Shown one piece after another: positions 1 through 10,045 of a stretch of DNA of 64,000 nucleotides (positions within the stretch are counted from its first letter, which is position 1; the number at the start of each line of letters is the position of its first letter). Under the pieces are notes generated by a model. That model searched no databases and was not told the origin of the DNA. It saw only the letters and a program-made list of their open reading frames with translations. The position numbers and the translations under genes were made by a program. The stretch is taken from the NCBI RefSeq assembly GCF_000020985.1, contig NC_011296.1, positions 310,001 through 374,000 on the forward strand. Reading direction: 5' to 3'. The DNA is from Thermodesulfovibrio yellowstonii DSM 11347 (GTDB lineage: Bacteria > Nitrospirota > Thermodesulfovibrionia > Thermodesulfovibrionales > Thermodesulfovibrionaceae).

Positions 1-787
1 CAAATTTTTTTAAATCTTGTGCTGTAAGCTTAAGTTCTTCAGCTGCTCTCATGTAATCTTCTACTCCTACATCAGAATTCTTTTTCCATAATATAGCTGC
101 ACATCCCTCTGGTGAGATAACTGAATAAATTGCATGTTCAAGCATGAAAATTTTATCACATACACTCAGTGCAAGAGCTCCTCCGCTTCCACCTTCACCT
201 ATTACAAATCCAATCAAAGGTATTTTAAGTAGCGACATCTCCATAAGATTATTTGCTATTGCTTCAGCCTGTCCCCTTTCTTCTGCACCTATTCCAGGGA
301 ATGCACCAGGAGTGTCAATCATGGTAATAACAGGTATTGAAAATTTTTCTGCCAGTTTCATGACTCTTAATGCTTTTCTGTATCCTTCTGGATGAGCCTG
401 CCCAAAGTTGCGATATATTCTTTCTTTTATTGTTCTACCTTTCTGATGTCCCACCAACGCATAGGGATCACCATCAATTTTCCCAATTCCTGCTATAACA
501 GCAGGATCATCTCCGAAACGGCGATCTCCGTGAAGTTCAATGAAATCTTCAAAAATTATTGAAATATAATCAAGTGTATAAGGCCTCTCTGGATGTCTTG
601 CAATCTGGGTTTTCTGCCATGGGGTTAGATTTGAGAAAACTTCAGTTTTTAATTCTTTTAACTTTTTGTTGAGTCTTTTTATCTCCTGAGTAAGGTCAAT
701 ATCACTGCCATCGGAGAGTTTTTTTAACTCTTCAATTTTTATTTCTAATTCCTGTATAGGTTTTTCAAAGTCAAGATAGTAGGTCAT
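1..787 (-). CDS. accA: Acetyl-CoA carboxylase carboxyltransferase subunit alpha (partial, 3' end outside window)
   Basis: These are the first 262 codons of AccA, which with AccD transfers the carboxyl group from carboxybiotin to acetyl-CoA in the first committed step of fatty acid synthesis. The visible protein has an N-terminal helical segment, GHQKGRT near residue 113, the loop [13 protein letters not shown] near 161 and [10 protein letters not shown] near 198, all typical of the alpha carboxyltransferase fold. Family members have about 315-325 residues, so the last 55-60 lie beyond base 1. The ATG shares ATGA with the dnaE stop, which suggests translational coupling, and an AGGTGAGG sequence precedes it inside dnaE. 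Confidence 0.95.
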
Positions 788-3700
788 CTTATCCTCACCT
801 GACAATCTTTGATTTTTTGTATCTTTGTTTCAAAATCAATGCATGGTTCAAAGGGACTAAGAATTATAACATGGTAATCAGGAAGATTTAAACAAATATA
901 TATGTTTCCTTCTCCATTATGTCTTTCCTCAAGGCATTGCCTCACTTCTTTTAAAATTCTGTAAGCCTTTTCAGTATCTGAACAATCAATGCTGATTTCA
1001 TATTTTATTTTTAAATCTACATTTCTCAAATCTTCTATCTCTCTTGCAAGAAATTTTGTTGAATCAGGATATTTAAATATTATTCCCTTGATAAGAATTG
1101 CATTTTTTTCTGTTAAAATATTGCTAAATTTTTTAAAAAGTTCAGGATAAATAACAACTTCAACTCTACCTGTTTCATCTTCTATTGTAATATAAGCGGT
1201 TACTCCTTTTTCTTTTGCTTTACTTTTGATTTCCTCTACAATCCCTGCAATTTTTATTTCGTGTGTTTCTTCATTGTTATTAACAAAATCATCTTCATCT
1301 GTATCAAAAATATCAGCAATGGTGGAGACATTTATTTTATTTAAAACAGGTCTAAGAGGTTTCATCGGATGTCCAGTAAGATAAAAACCAAGTGAGGATT
1401 TTTCCTCACTTAAAACTGTGTTATTATCCCATGCTTCTATATTCTCATGAGTAAAGAACAGTCCTCTTGAAGATTTAACTCCTTTAAAGGATAAAAGTTC
1501 ATGCATTGCTATTGCTCTTGCCTGATTGGGAGTGTATTGAGGATAAAGGGAATCAAAAGCTCCTGCTTTAATAAGCGATTCTATAACCTTTTTATTAACT
1601 TTCCTTGTATCTAGTCTGGTTAAAAAATCATCTATTGATGTAAATTTTTTCTTTTCTCTCTCATTAAGTATGCATTGAAGAGCAGAGCCTCCGACTCCTT
1701 TAACTGCTTCAAGACCGAATCTTATAAATTTTTCTTTTACAGTGAATGCTCTATCACTTTCATTTATATCAGGTCCTTTAATTTCTATGCCCCAAGCTTT
1801 GCATTCATTTATAAATTTAACAATTTTGTTTGTATCTCCCATTTCATTGGAAAGGTTTGCTGCAAAAAATTCCTGAGGATAGTGAGCTTTCAAATAGGCT
1901 GTAATATATGCAAGATAGGCATAGGCAGCAGAGTGAGATTTATTGAAACCGTATTCACCAAAGGCTGCCATTATATTAAATAAAGATTCTGCTTTCTCAT
2001 AGGGAATCCCGTTTTTTTGAGCACCTTGAATAAACTCTTCTTTAAGACTTGCCATTAATTCTGGAATCTTTTTCCCCATCGCCTTTCTTAAAACATCTGC
2101 CTGTCCCATTGTAAAACCTGCAATTTTATTGGCAATTTTCATAACCTGTTCTTGATAAAGAATTACTCCATAAGTTTCATCAAGTATATCTTTTAACTCT
2201 GGAAGTTCATATTCAACAGGAACTAACCCCTTTTTTCTCTTAATAAAATCATCAACCATTCCACTGCCAAGAGGACCAGGTCTATATAAGGCAACAAGTG
2301 CTATAAGGTCTTCAAATCGCTGGGGCTCCATTCGTTTTAATAGTTCCTTCATACCTCTGCTTTCAAGTTGAAATACACCAGTTGTTTGCCCAGAGGAAAG
2401 AAGCCGATAAGTTTCCGAGTCATCAAGAGGAATGTTATTTAAATCTATATCTTTCCCCTGTGCCTTGACATATTTTATTGTGTCATCTATAACAGTTAGA
2501 GTTTTTAATCCTAAGAAATCAAATTTAAGAAGTCCTACATCCTCCAGAGCTTTCATATCAAATTGACTTATTACAGTTTCTTCACCAGAATTTTTGTATA
2601 AAGGCATTAAGTCTTCAAGAGGCTCTGGAGAGATAACAACTCCAGCAGCGTGTTGGGATGCATGTCTTGCAAGTCCTTCCAGCCTAAGAGCTATATCAAT
2701 CAGTTCTTTAACTGTCTCATTTTTATTGTAGAGTTCTTTCAATCTTGGTTCTAAATTTAAAGCTTCTTCAAGAGAAGGACATGCAAAAGGTATCATTTTT
2801 GCAATTTTATCTACATCAGCATAAGGAATGTTTAATGCCCTTCCAACATCCCTTACCACCGCTCTTGCAGCCATTGTCCCAAAGGTTATAATATGAGCAA
2901 CTCTGTCTTTCCCATAGTTTTCTGCCACATATTGAATAACCTCTTCTCTCCTATCTTTGCAAAAGTCAACATCAATATCAGGCAAGCTTATTCTTTCTGG
3001 ATTCAAAAATCTTTCAAAAAGAAGTCCATATTTAATTGGATCTATATCTGTAATTTTTAGTGCGTATGCTACAAGGCTTCCTGCAGCAGAACCTCTGCCC
3101 GGTCCTACAGGGATGCTTTTTCTTCTTGCATAGTTTATAAAGTCCCATACAATAAGAAAATAGGAAGCAAAACCCATTTCAGTGATGACTTTAAGTTCTT
3201 CTTCAAGTCGCTTTATGTAGTCTTCAGCTACATTACCTTTAAATCTTTCTTTTAATCCTTCTTGAGCAAGTTTTTTTAAGTATTCCTCTGCAGTATATCC
3301 CTGAGGCACATTATATTTTGGCAGTTTATGTTCCCCGAGTCTTAACTTAAAATTACATCTTTCAGCAATTTGCAGGGTATTTTTTAAAGCTTCAGGAATT
3401 TCTACAAATGCTGAATACATTTCTTCAGGTGATTTGAAATAAAATTCATCGCTTTGAAATTTCAACCTTTTTTCATCTTTTATAGTTTTACCAGTTTGAA
3501 TACAAAGCAAAATTTCATGCGCTCTTGCATCTGATTTATGAAGATAATGGCAATCATTTGTTGCAACAACGGGTATATCAAATTTTTTTGAGAGTTCTAT
3601 TAATCCTCTGTTTGCTATTGTCTGTTCAGGTAGACTGTTTGATTGAATTTCAAGGAAAAAATTGTTTCCAAATATATCTTTTAAAGTTTTTGCTGTATTT

Positions 3701-4191
3701 TCTGCTCTTTCAATATTTTCATAAACTATATTGTAGGGGATTTCTCCCTTAAGACATCCAGAAAGAGCAAGAAGTCCCTTATTATACATACTGAGAAGTT
3801 CCATATCAATTCTTGGCTTGTAATAGAATCCTTCAAGATAAGAACGGGTAACAAGTCTTGTAAGATTTTTATATCCCTCTTCATTTTCTACTAAAAGAGT
3901 AAGGTGAAAGGATGCTTCTTCAGGCATTCCAGGGTCTTTGTTTATCTTTGTTTTATCAAAGCGGCTTTGAGGAGCGACATAGACTTCGCAGCCTATAATG
4001 GGTTTTACTCCTGCTTTATTGGCTTTTTTGAAAAATTCTACAACTCCAAAGAGATTTCCATGATCAGTTATTGCCACAGCAGGCATGTTATATTTTTTTG
4101 CCTGTTCAATTAATTCATTAATTTTAATTGCACCATCAAGCAGGCTATATTCTGTATGGATATGAAGATGAACAAACTCTGACATGCTCAT
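784..4191 (-). CDS. dnaE: DNA polymerase III alpha subunit (DnaE)
   Basis: Catalytic subunit of the replicative DNA polymerase, 1135 residues, the usual DnaE length. The N-terminal PHP domain keeps its metal-binding histidines (H8, H10, H12 in HLHIHTEYS; later TDHGNLFG). The catalytic acidic motif PDIDVDF lies near residue 402, [10 protein letters not shown] and the [11 protein letters not shown] segment are present, and a C-terminal OB fold begins near residue 980 ([25 protein letters not shown]). It lies between a radical SAM gene and accA on the minus strand and overlaps accA by 4 bases. Two Met codons (1 and 3) are possible starts; neither has a strong ribosome binding site. Confidence 0.97.
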
Positions 4192-4219
4192 ATTATGAAT
4201 GTTAAAATTTTACCTTATG

Positions 4220-5506
4220 CTAAGTCAATTTGAAGACTGCATCCATAAGAGATTCTGGTTCAGGGCTTATTTTTAAGGCTCTAACCTGTAAAATCTTTTC
4301 AATATCACTCATTTTTAAATTATCAATAAACATATCTTCCGAATCTTTCATTGTAACATCAGGGACAAGAACTAAATCTCCTGGTTCAACATAGGAAGCT
4401 AAGCCTTTAATTATATCTTCGCCATTTAAGAGTCCAGTTACTGAAACAGTTTCACCAAAAAGATTATTTTTTATAGGATAAACATCAATGGGAATGTTTT
4501 TTCCCCTTAGCTTTTCAATAAACTGGATAAGATAAGGATAAAAAGAAGTCCCTGTAAAGGTCACAAATCTTTTTTTAAATTTTGCAGAAGGTATTTTTAG
4601 TTTCATTATTTTATTAATAAATAGAGGAACCATACCAACCCCATTTTCAATCTGAGGCAGATCATCATAGATAGTTAAAGGGGGAAACGGTTTTTCAGCT
4701 TTAATGTAAAATTCGTCTGCAAGATAAACAAAACTGACTCCGTGTTTTTTCCTAAATCTTTTCTGAAACATTTCAATAATTTTAATTACTTCTTCTGCTT
4801 TGTCTTTTGTTACAGGTGTCAGCCCGTTTTTATGATATTTTGTAAGTCCTACTGGAACAATGGCGATTGAAGATACGTAAGGATAAAGTTTATGAAGCTC
4901 TATGATTGTTTTTTCAAGTATTTTTCCATCATTTATTCCCGGACACAATACTATCTGTGTATGCATTCTGATTTTAATCTTTGCAAGTTTTTTAAGCTCA
5001 AGCATAATAGGTGGAGCTTCATAATTACCTAAAAGAGCATTCCTTATCTCAGGGTCTGTAGCATGAACAGAGATATAAAGAGGACTCAGTCTGAGTTTTT
5101 TTATTCTTTCATAGTCTTTTTGTGTAAGATTTGTTAATGTGATATAGTTGCCATAAAGAAAGCTTGCTCTGTAGTCTTCGTCTTTAACATACAAAGATTT
5201 TCTCAATCCTTTGGGAAGTTGTTCAACAAAGCAAAATAAACATTTGTTTACACACCTTTTTATCCTGAAAGGTGCTACTTCAATTCCTAAGGGCAATGCA
5301 TTTTTATGAATATTAAAGCTTAGTTTTCTGCCATCTCTTTCAATTATAAGTTTAATAAATTCTTCATCTCCGTAAAACATTAAATCCAGAGCGTCTTTGA
5401 CAGGATGCCTGTTTATTGAAATTATCTTATCTCCTGCTTTTATTCCTGCTATATAAGCAGGACTTTGGGGTAATATGGATTCAATTTTAACTCCTTTATT
5501 TATCAT
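4220..5506 (-). CDS. PDZ-domain radical SAM protein of the DUF512 family
   Basis: Putative Fe-S enzyme of 428 residues whose substrate is unknown. Residues about 8-60 form a PDZ-like domain (SPAYIAGIKAGDKIISINRHPV). A radical SAM cluster motif follows at C85, C89 and C92 (CVNKCLFC, a CX3CX2C pattern), and the C-terminal half resembles DUF512, with FTGTSFYPYLI and the SVTGLLNGEDI segment. This three-part architecture is known as a conserved family in Firmicutes and other anaerobes without an established reaction. The ATG lies inside the end of pgsA (11-base overlap), so the two are probably co-transcribed. Family assignment is firm, function is not. Confidence 0.85.
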   Translation of the reverse strand: MINKGVKIESILPQSPAYIAGIKAGDKIISINRHPVKDALDLMFYGDEEFIKLIIERDGRKLSFNIHKNALPLGIEVAPFRIKRCVNKCLFCFVEQLPKGLRKSLYVKDEDYRASFLYGNYITLTNLTQKDYERIKKLRLSPLYISVHATDPEIRNALLGNYEAPPIMLELKKLAKIKIRMHTQIVLCPGINDGKILEKTIIELHKLYPYVSSIAIVPVGLTKYHKNGLTPVTKDKAEEVIKIIEMFQKRFRKKHGVSFVYLADEFYIKAEKPFPPLTIYDDLPQIENGVGMVPLFINKIMKLKIPSAKFKKRFVTFTGTSFYPYLIQFIEKLRGKNIPIDVYPIKNNLFGETVSVTGLLNGEDIIKGLASYVEPGDLVLVPDVTMKDSEDMFIDNLKMSDIEKILQVRALKISPEPESLMDAVFKLT

Positions 5507-6035
5507 TTTTTAATCTTATAAGAATGTATTGAAATAACGAAATAATAGCAAGAAAACTTACCAAAAAATATCCAAAATCAGGCATAGAAGGGATAGAAAA
5601 GTTTGTTGAAAGAAGAATATAACCAAATATAATTACCTGCGAAGCATTACTTATTTTCCCAAGCATTGTTGGATTTGCTATTTTCTTTTTTCTTAAATAC
5701 ATTTCCAGCCATCCCATAGCTACAATAGCATCCCTTATGAATACCACAGAGAGAAACCATCGGGGAGCAAGTTCATTGATATAAAAAGTTATCATAATGC
5801 TTAAAAGAAGAAGTTTGTCTGCCAGAGGATCAAGAAAAATTCCAAATTTTGATATTTGATTAAACTTTCTTGCAATAATTCCATCAAGGCTGTCTGTTAA
5901 TCCTGCTACAATCACAATTTTCAATGCAAGAGAATAGTCTTTTGAGTTCATTGCTATGATAAAAAATGGAACAAGAAATATGCGTAGAGAAGTTAGTATG
6001 TTGGGAATTGTTATTATTTTTGCATTTGCCATCAT
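5496..6035 (-). CDS. pgsA: CDP-diacylglycerol-glycerol-3-phosphate 3-phosphatidyltransferase
   Basis: Integral membrane enzyme making phosphatidylglycerol phosphate from CDP-diacylglycerol and glycerol 3-phosphate. The CDP-alcohol phosphotransferase signature is complete: DSLDG, II, AR, eight residues, G, IFL, D, PLA, D, at about residues 48-74. The 179 residues form about five or six membrane segments, matching the family. The start has tandem ATG codons. The gene overlaps the downstream radical SAM gene and sits 10 bases after the TPR gene. Other members of the family (phosphatidylserine or inositol synthases) share the motif, so the acceptor is inferred from length and best resemblance. 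Confidence 0.9.
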   Translation of the reverse strand: MMANAKIITIPNILTSLRIFLVPFFIIAMNSKDYSLALKIVIVAGLTDSLDGIIARKFNQISKFGIFLDPLADKLLLLSIMITFYINELAPRWFLSVVFIRDAIVAMGWLEMYLRKKKIANPTMLGKISNASQVIIFGYILLSTNFSIPSMPDFGYFLVSFLAIISLFQYILIRLKNDK

Positions 6036-6045
6036 AAATTATACT

Positions 6046-7068
6046 CTATGGAATATTATAAGGTTGAGTATATTTACCTTTAAGCAAGCTTTGTGCATAT
6101 TTTTTTTCAAGAGCAAAATCATACTTTTGAGTTTCATTAAATGCCTCTGAAAAATATTTTATAGCAAAAAATTTTTTTCTGTTCAGATAATGAATAATTC
6201 CTCTATGAAGTTTACAATATATAAGACCTCTGGGGTCCTTACATTTTTTAAAATTTTTCTCAGAATTTTTAATATACTGCAAAGCTACCGCATATTTTTT
6301 TCTTAAAATATTTATCATTGCCATGCTCCATAAAGTGTATGATGAACTTACAATATCTCCGATCCCACTGTAGATATTTATTGCTTTTTTAAAATTTTTC
6401 TCAGCATTTTTGTAGTCTCCTATCATTCTATATGCATTGCCAATGCCACAAAAAGAGTATGCCATACCAAATCTATCTTTGATTTTGTTAAATATTTGAT
6501 TTGCCATTCTGTAATATCTCATTGAATCTTCATAATTACCATAAACTCTTAAGCTTCCACCAAGACCACAGTAAACATATCCAAGACTCTGATTATTTTT
6601 GAGTTTTTTAAATAGTGTTAGAGATTTATAAAAGGATTGTAATGATTTTTTTATTCTCCCTCCAAATCTCCATATAGCTCCTTCAGCCCAAAATGTAAAT
6701 GCTATGCCTTTTTTGTCTTTATTTCTTTCATAAATTTTTCTTGCTTGTCTAATAAGTTTTAAAGCATCTCTCCACTGACCCATTGCCTTTTTTGAAAGCG
6801 CGAGTCCTGTTAAAGCATCTGCCATAGCAATTTTATTGTTTAAGATGTCTGAAAGTTCTATTGATTCACTGTAATAAAGCTCAGCATTTCTAAAGTTTCC
6901 AAGAATTCTGTTTAAGTCTCCAATAACTATTAAACAATCAAGCCCCAGTTCAACATCATTATTTTTAACTGCTTTTTTATAAATTTTTTTCCACAATTTC
7001 AGGGATTCTTTAAAATAACCATTCATTCTTAATTGTTCTGCTTTTTTTATTATTTCTTTAGTTTCCAT
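6046..7068 (-). CDS. Tetratricopeptide repeat protein
   Basis: Soluble 340-residue protein built almost entirely of about 40-residue TPR-like helical pairs, for example GLALSKKAMGQWRDALKLIR, GLGGSLRVYGNYEDSMRYYR and GIGNAYRMIGDYKNAEKNFK. Spacing and sequence resemble the LGN/Rapsyn type of TPR. There is no signal peptide or enzyme domain, so it is probably a protein-interaction scaffold. The start overlaps the end of rpe by 11 bases in the long minus-strand run, which gives no specific functional clue. The partner is unknown. Confidence 0.75.
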   Translation of the reverse strand: METKEIIKKAEQLRMNGYFKESLKLWKKIYKKAVKNNDVELGLDCLIVIGDLNRILGNFRNAELYYSESIELSDILNNKIAMADALTGLALSKKAMGQWRDALKLIRQARKIYERNKDKKGIAFTFWAEGAIWRFGGRIKKSLQSFYKSLTLFKKLKNNQSLGYVYCGLGGSLRVYGNYEDSMRYYRMANQIFNKIKDRFGMAYSFCGIGNAYRMIGDYKNAEKNFKKAINIYSGIGDIVSSSYTLWSMAMINILRKKYAVALQYIKNSEKNFKKCKDPRGLIYCKLHRGIIHYLNRKKFFAIKYFSEAFNETQKYDFALEKKYAQSLLKGKYTQPYNIP

Positions 7069-7717
7069 ATAACTCTTTTCTCAGTTGTTTCATGAATTTT
7101 TTATAGTCTTTTTGCTTAAAAAATGCTGAACCCATAACCAAAATATCTGCTCCTGCTTGAACAATTTTTTTTGCATTTTCAAGTTTCACGCCTCCGTCTA
7201 CTTCTATGACTGTTTGAAGTTTATTTGACAAAATCATTTTTTTAGCTCTATTAATTTTATCAAGTGTAGAAGGAATAAATTTTTGACCTCCGAACCCTGG
7301 ATTAACAGACATAATTAAAATTAAGTCAATATCATGAATAATTTCTTCAATTGAACTGAGAGAAGTAGCAGGATTTAAAGACACACCAACTCTGATACCA
7401 GATTCTTTTATCTGCCATACTGTTCGGTGCAGATGTGGACAGGCTTCAACATGAACTGTAAGAATGTCTGCTCCTGCTTTAACAAAATCTTCAATATATT
7501 TTTCAGGCTGTATGATCATTAAATGAACATCCAATGGAAGCATCGTTGCTTTTTTTACTGCCTCCACTATTAGAGGACCGATTGTTATATTTGGAACAAA
7601 GCATCCATCCATAACATCAATGTGAATCATATCTGCACCTGCTTGTTCTGCGTGTTTAACCTCTTCTGCAAGCCTTCCAAAATCAGCAGAAAGTATTGAT
7701 GGTGCTATAAGTGTCAC
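7058..7717 (-). CDS. rpe: Ribulose-phosphate 3-epimerase
   Basis: TIM-barrel enzyme interconverting ribulose 5-phosphate and xylulose 5-phosphate in the pentose phosphate pathway. The 219 residues cover the full family length, with APSILSADFGRL at the N terminus, the metal and catalytic motif HIDVMDGCFVPN near residue 33, MSVNPGFGGQKFIP near 136 and EVDGGV near 172. It overlaps the PASTA gene upstream by 4 bases and the TPR gene downstream by 11, so it is translated as part of the minus-strand operon. Confidence 0.96.
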   Translation of the reverse strand: MTLIAPSILSADFGRLAEEVKHAEQAGADMIHIDVMDGCFVPNITIGPLIVEAVKKATMLPLDVHLMIIQPEKYIEDFVKAGADILTVHVEACPHLHRTVWQIKESGIRVGVSLNPATSLSSIEEIIHDIDLILIMSVNPGFGGQKFIPSTLDKINRAKKMILSNKLQTVIEVDGGVKLENAKKIVQAGADILVMGSAFFKQKDYKKFMKQLRKELYGN

Positions 7718-8211
7718 TTCTCTTCCTCCTTTTCTCCAATGCTGACAATTAATTTTATAGCCTTCCCTCCTTGTTGCGGCTCAGGTGACTGGGCAATAAC
7801 TATGTTGTCAGGATATTTGTTTGAATGGATTTTAATAACTTTTTCAATAGGAATACCTTTCTCATTTAAAATTTTTTCAGCTTCTTCATAAGAAACTCCT
7901 CTTACATCTGGAAAGACTGTGAATTTTAATCCTTTACTCATAATTACTCCAACTTCTCTACCTTTCTTAACTTTTGTTCCTGCTGGTAGAGACTGTCTTG
8001 AAACTGTTCCTGTAGGGATATCGGAATACTCTTCCCCGTCAATTCTTATATAAAGTCCTTTTTCTTTGAGTATCTGATTTGCTTGAACAATATCTTTTCC
8101 TCTTAAGTCAGGAACTTCTATTGTCCCACCCGAAACAAAAAGGGTTAAAGAAAGATATCCAGCTAAAAAGCCTGCAAATATTGCTCCTGCTATGTATAAA
8201 ATTTTTTTCAT
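7714..8211 (-). CDS. Membrane-anchored PASTA domain protein
   Basis: A 165-residue protein with one N-terminal transmembrane helix (about residues 4-27) followed by two PASTA domains (about 30-93 and 95-160; VPDLRGKDIVQANQILKEKG, then FPDVRGVSYEEAEKILNEKG). PASTA domains bind peptidoglycan or beta-lactam-like ligands and are normally attached to Ser/Thr kinases or penicillin-binding proteins. Here they stand alone on a membrane anchor with no catalytic part. A role in cell wall sensing is inference. Overlaps of 4 bases on both sides (with rsmB and rpe) mark it as an operon member. Confidence 0.85.
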   Translation of the reverse strand: MKKILYIAGAIFAGFLAGYLSLTLFVSGGTIEVPDLRGKDIVQANQILKEKGLYIRIDGEEYSDIPTGTVSRQSLPAGTKVKKGREVGVIMSKGLKFTVFPDVRGVSYEEAEKILNEKGIPIEKVIKIHSNKYPDNIVIAQSPEPQQGGKAIKLIVSIGEKEEEK

Positions 8212-9533
8212 TTAATTCTTAAAAGTTTACCCATGAAAAATCCATCCATTCCATCTATATGTGGATATGTCCGTAATTTTTTTATACTACTAAATTCATC
8301 GTGTTTCTGTAAAAAGCTTTCAATTACTTCTTCTCCTTCCTCAGGCTCAGTTGAACATACTGAGTATACAAGAATGCCATTTTTAACTAAAAATTGTGAA
8401 ACATTTTCAAGCATGAGTTTTTGAGTTTTTGAAAGTCTTTTAATTTCTTGCTCGTTTACTCTATATCTTACATCAGGATTTCTTCTTATAACTCCTGTTG
8501 AAGAGCAAGGTGCATCAAGAATAATTCTATCAAATTTATGAGTATTGAAGCCTAAGGAATCTAAATGTTTTTTTAAACTTATCTGACAGATATCTGCCAA
8601 TATTGGTTGTATTTCAACATCAGGTAAAAACTTTTTAACTCGTGCTATATTTTCCTGTAAATTTTCTAACCTTTTTTTATTATTTTCAATACAGATAATA
8701 GTTCCTTTTTTAATTAATGCTGCTGTAAGAAGCGTTTTACCACCAGGACTTGCACATGCATCAAGAATACATGCACCTTCAAAGGGTTCTAAAAGAAAAC
8801 ACACAAGCTGAGAAGCCTCATCTTGAACAATCCAGAAAAAAGGCGATTCCTTTAAAGTTTTTCTTATTTCATATCCCTGTCCTTCAATTATTAAACCAGA
8901 AGCAACATGTTTTGAAAAGCTGACTTTAAACCCTTTTTGTGTAAAATATTCTCCTATCATTTGCCTTTCTTCAGGTTTTACAGCAATTGTAATCGGAGGT
9001 TTTTCATTGTTTGCTTTAAGTAGTGCTTTAACTTCATTTAGTTGAAATCTTTTAAGCCATCTTGTAATAAGCCATTCTGGATGTGAGTATACAACAGAGA
9101 GATTTTTATTATCAGTCTGCATTTGTTCAGTTATACGAAATATTTCATCTGCTTGATATTTCCTTAAAAAGTTTCTCAGTATAGCATTCACAACATTGGG
9201 TTTACCATTGAAAGATTTTTCAACATTTACTGTTTCATTTGCTACTGCATATGCAGGAATATGCATAAAAACTAATTGATAAATTGCGCATCTTAGATTA
9301 TTTATCGTGTACATAGAAAGTTTTTCTCTACTTTTATAAAAGTCTTCTAAAAGCCAGTCTATATAATAGAGATTTCTAAGAACACCATAAATAACTTCAA
9401 GCAGAAAAGCTCTATCAGCTTTATCAAACATTGAAAGGATGTTTTCTGTAAGGGCAAATTTTAAAGGTTTTTTTGTTCCTACTACATTGTTTAAGACTTC
9501 TACAGCTACTTTTCTTGGTGATTTATAAACCAT
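8208..9533 (-). CDS. rsmB: 16S rRNA (cytosine(967)-C(5))-methyltransferase
   Basis: Methylates C967 of 16S rRNA using S-adenosylmethionine. The 441 residues comprise an N-terminal NusB-like helical domain (about 1-150), a linker, and the NOL1/NOP2/Sun methyltransferase domain. That domain carries the SAM motif DACASPGGKTL near residue 259, DAPCSSTGVIRRNPDVR near 340 with the catalytic-site Cys, and the second Cys in SVCSTEPEEGEE near 393. The domain order matches RsmB and not RsmF. The start overlaps the end of the DUF116 gene by 28 bases. Confidence 0.93.
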   Translation of the reverse strand: MVYKSPRKVAVEVLNNVVGTKKPLKFALTENILSMFDKADRAFLLEVIYGVLRNLYYIDWLLEDFYKSREKLSMYTINNLRCAIYQLVFMHIPAYAVANETVNVEKSFNGKPNVVNAILRNFLRKYQADEIFRITEQMQTDNKNLSVVYSHPEWLITRWLKRFQLNEVKALLKANNEKPPITIAVKPEERQMIGEYFTQKGFKVSFSKHVASGLIIEGQGYEIRKTLKESPFFWIVQDEASQLVCFLLEPFEGACILDACASPGGKTLLTAALIKKGTIICIENNKKRLENLQENIARVKKFLPDVEIQPILADICQISLKKHLDSLGFNTHKFDRIILDAPCSSTGVIRRNPDVRYRVNEQEIKRLSKTQKLMLENVSQFLVKNGILVYSVCSTEPEEGEEVIESFLQKHDEFSSIKKLRTYPHIDGMDGFFMGKLLRIK

Positions 9534-10045
9534 TTAAGTGCGTCCTCAATTTTTTGTAAACTTACTGTGGTATCAATACATGGGCCGAAGGGTCTTTCAT
9601 TTAAAATTCCAATAACAGGAATTGGATAAGTATCAACTATTCCACTTGAGAGGTCTCTTTCACAGGCAACTGCGATAATTGCATCAGGTCTGACTTCCTT
9701 TACTACTTTTCTCGCAATTGTCCCTCCTGTTGCAATAGCGATTGAGATATTGTAAGTCTCTGCAATTTCAATTAAATTTTTTATTTTGCAGTTTCCGCAC
9801 CTGCGGCATTTAAAAACATCAAATGTGAGCCTTACATCGCATTTTGAGTTTTGAATGCAGTGAGGAAGCAAAAGAAGTATTTTTTTCACATTTGCATTAT
9901 CACGCATAACAAGAAGATTATTAAGCTTTACAATATATGCTTGAAATTCTGGTTTTTTTGATTTTAAAAATGCTCCTGCAAGCATCAAAACAGGATATAG
10001 AATTTTAAGGATAAAGCCTCTAAGAAAATGAGTCCATGCCTTCAT
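9506..10045 (-). CDS. DUF116 family protein
   Basis: A 179-residue protein with a hydrophobic N-terminal segment (about residues 7-28) and a soluble domain typical of DUF116. It has LLLLPHCIQNSKCD, a cysteine group (KCRRCGNCKI near residue 80) that could hold a metal or Fe-S cluster, and the conserved tract AVACERDLSSGI with PFGPCIDTTVS. DUF116 proteins are common in anaerobes next to fmt, def and rsmB, as here, but have no established biochemical role. The gene overlaps fmt by 26 bases and rsmB by 28. Confidence 0.85.
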   Translation of the reverse strand: MKAWTHFLRGFILKILYPVLMLAGAFLKSKKPEFQAYIVKLNNLLVMRDNANVKKILLLLPHCIQNSKCDVRLTFDVFKCRRCGNCKIKNLIEIAETYNISIAIATGGTIARKVVKEVRPDAIIAVACERDLSSGIVDTYPIPVIGILNERPFGPCIDTTVSLQKIEDALKWFINHQEK

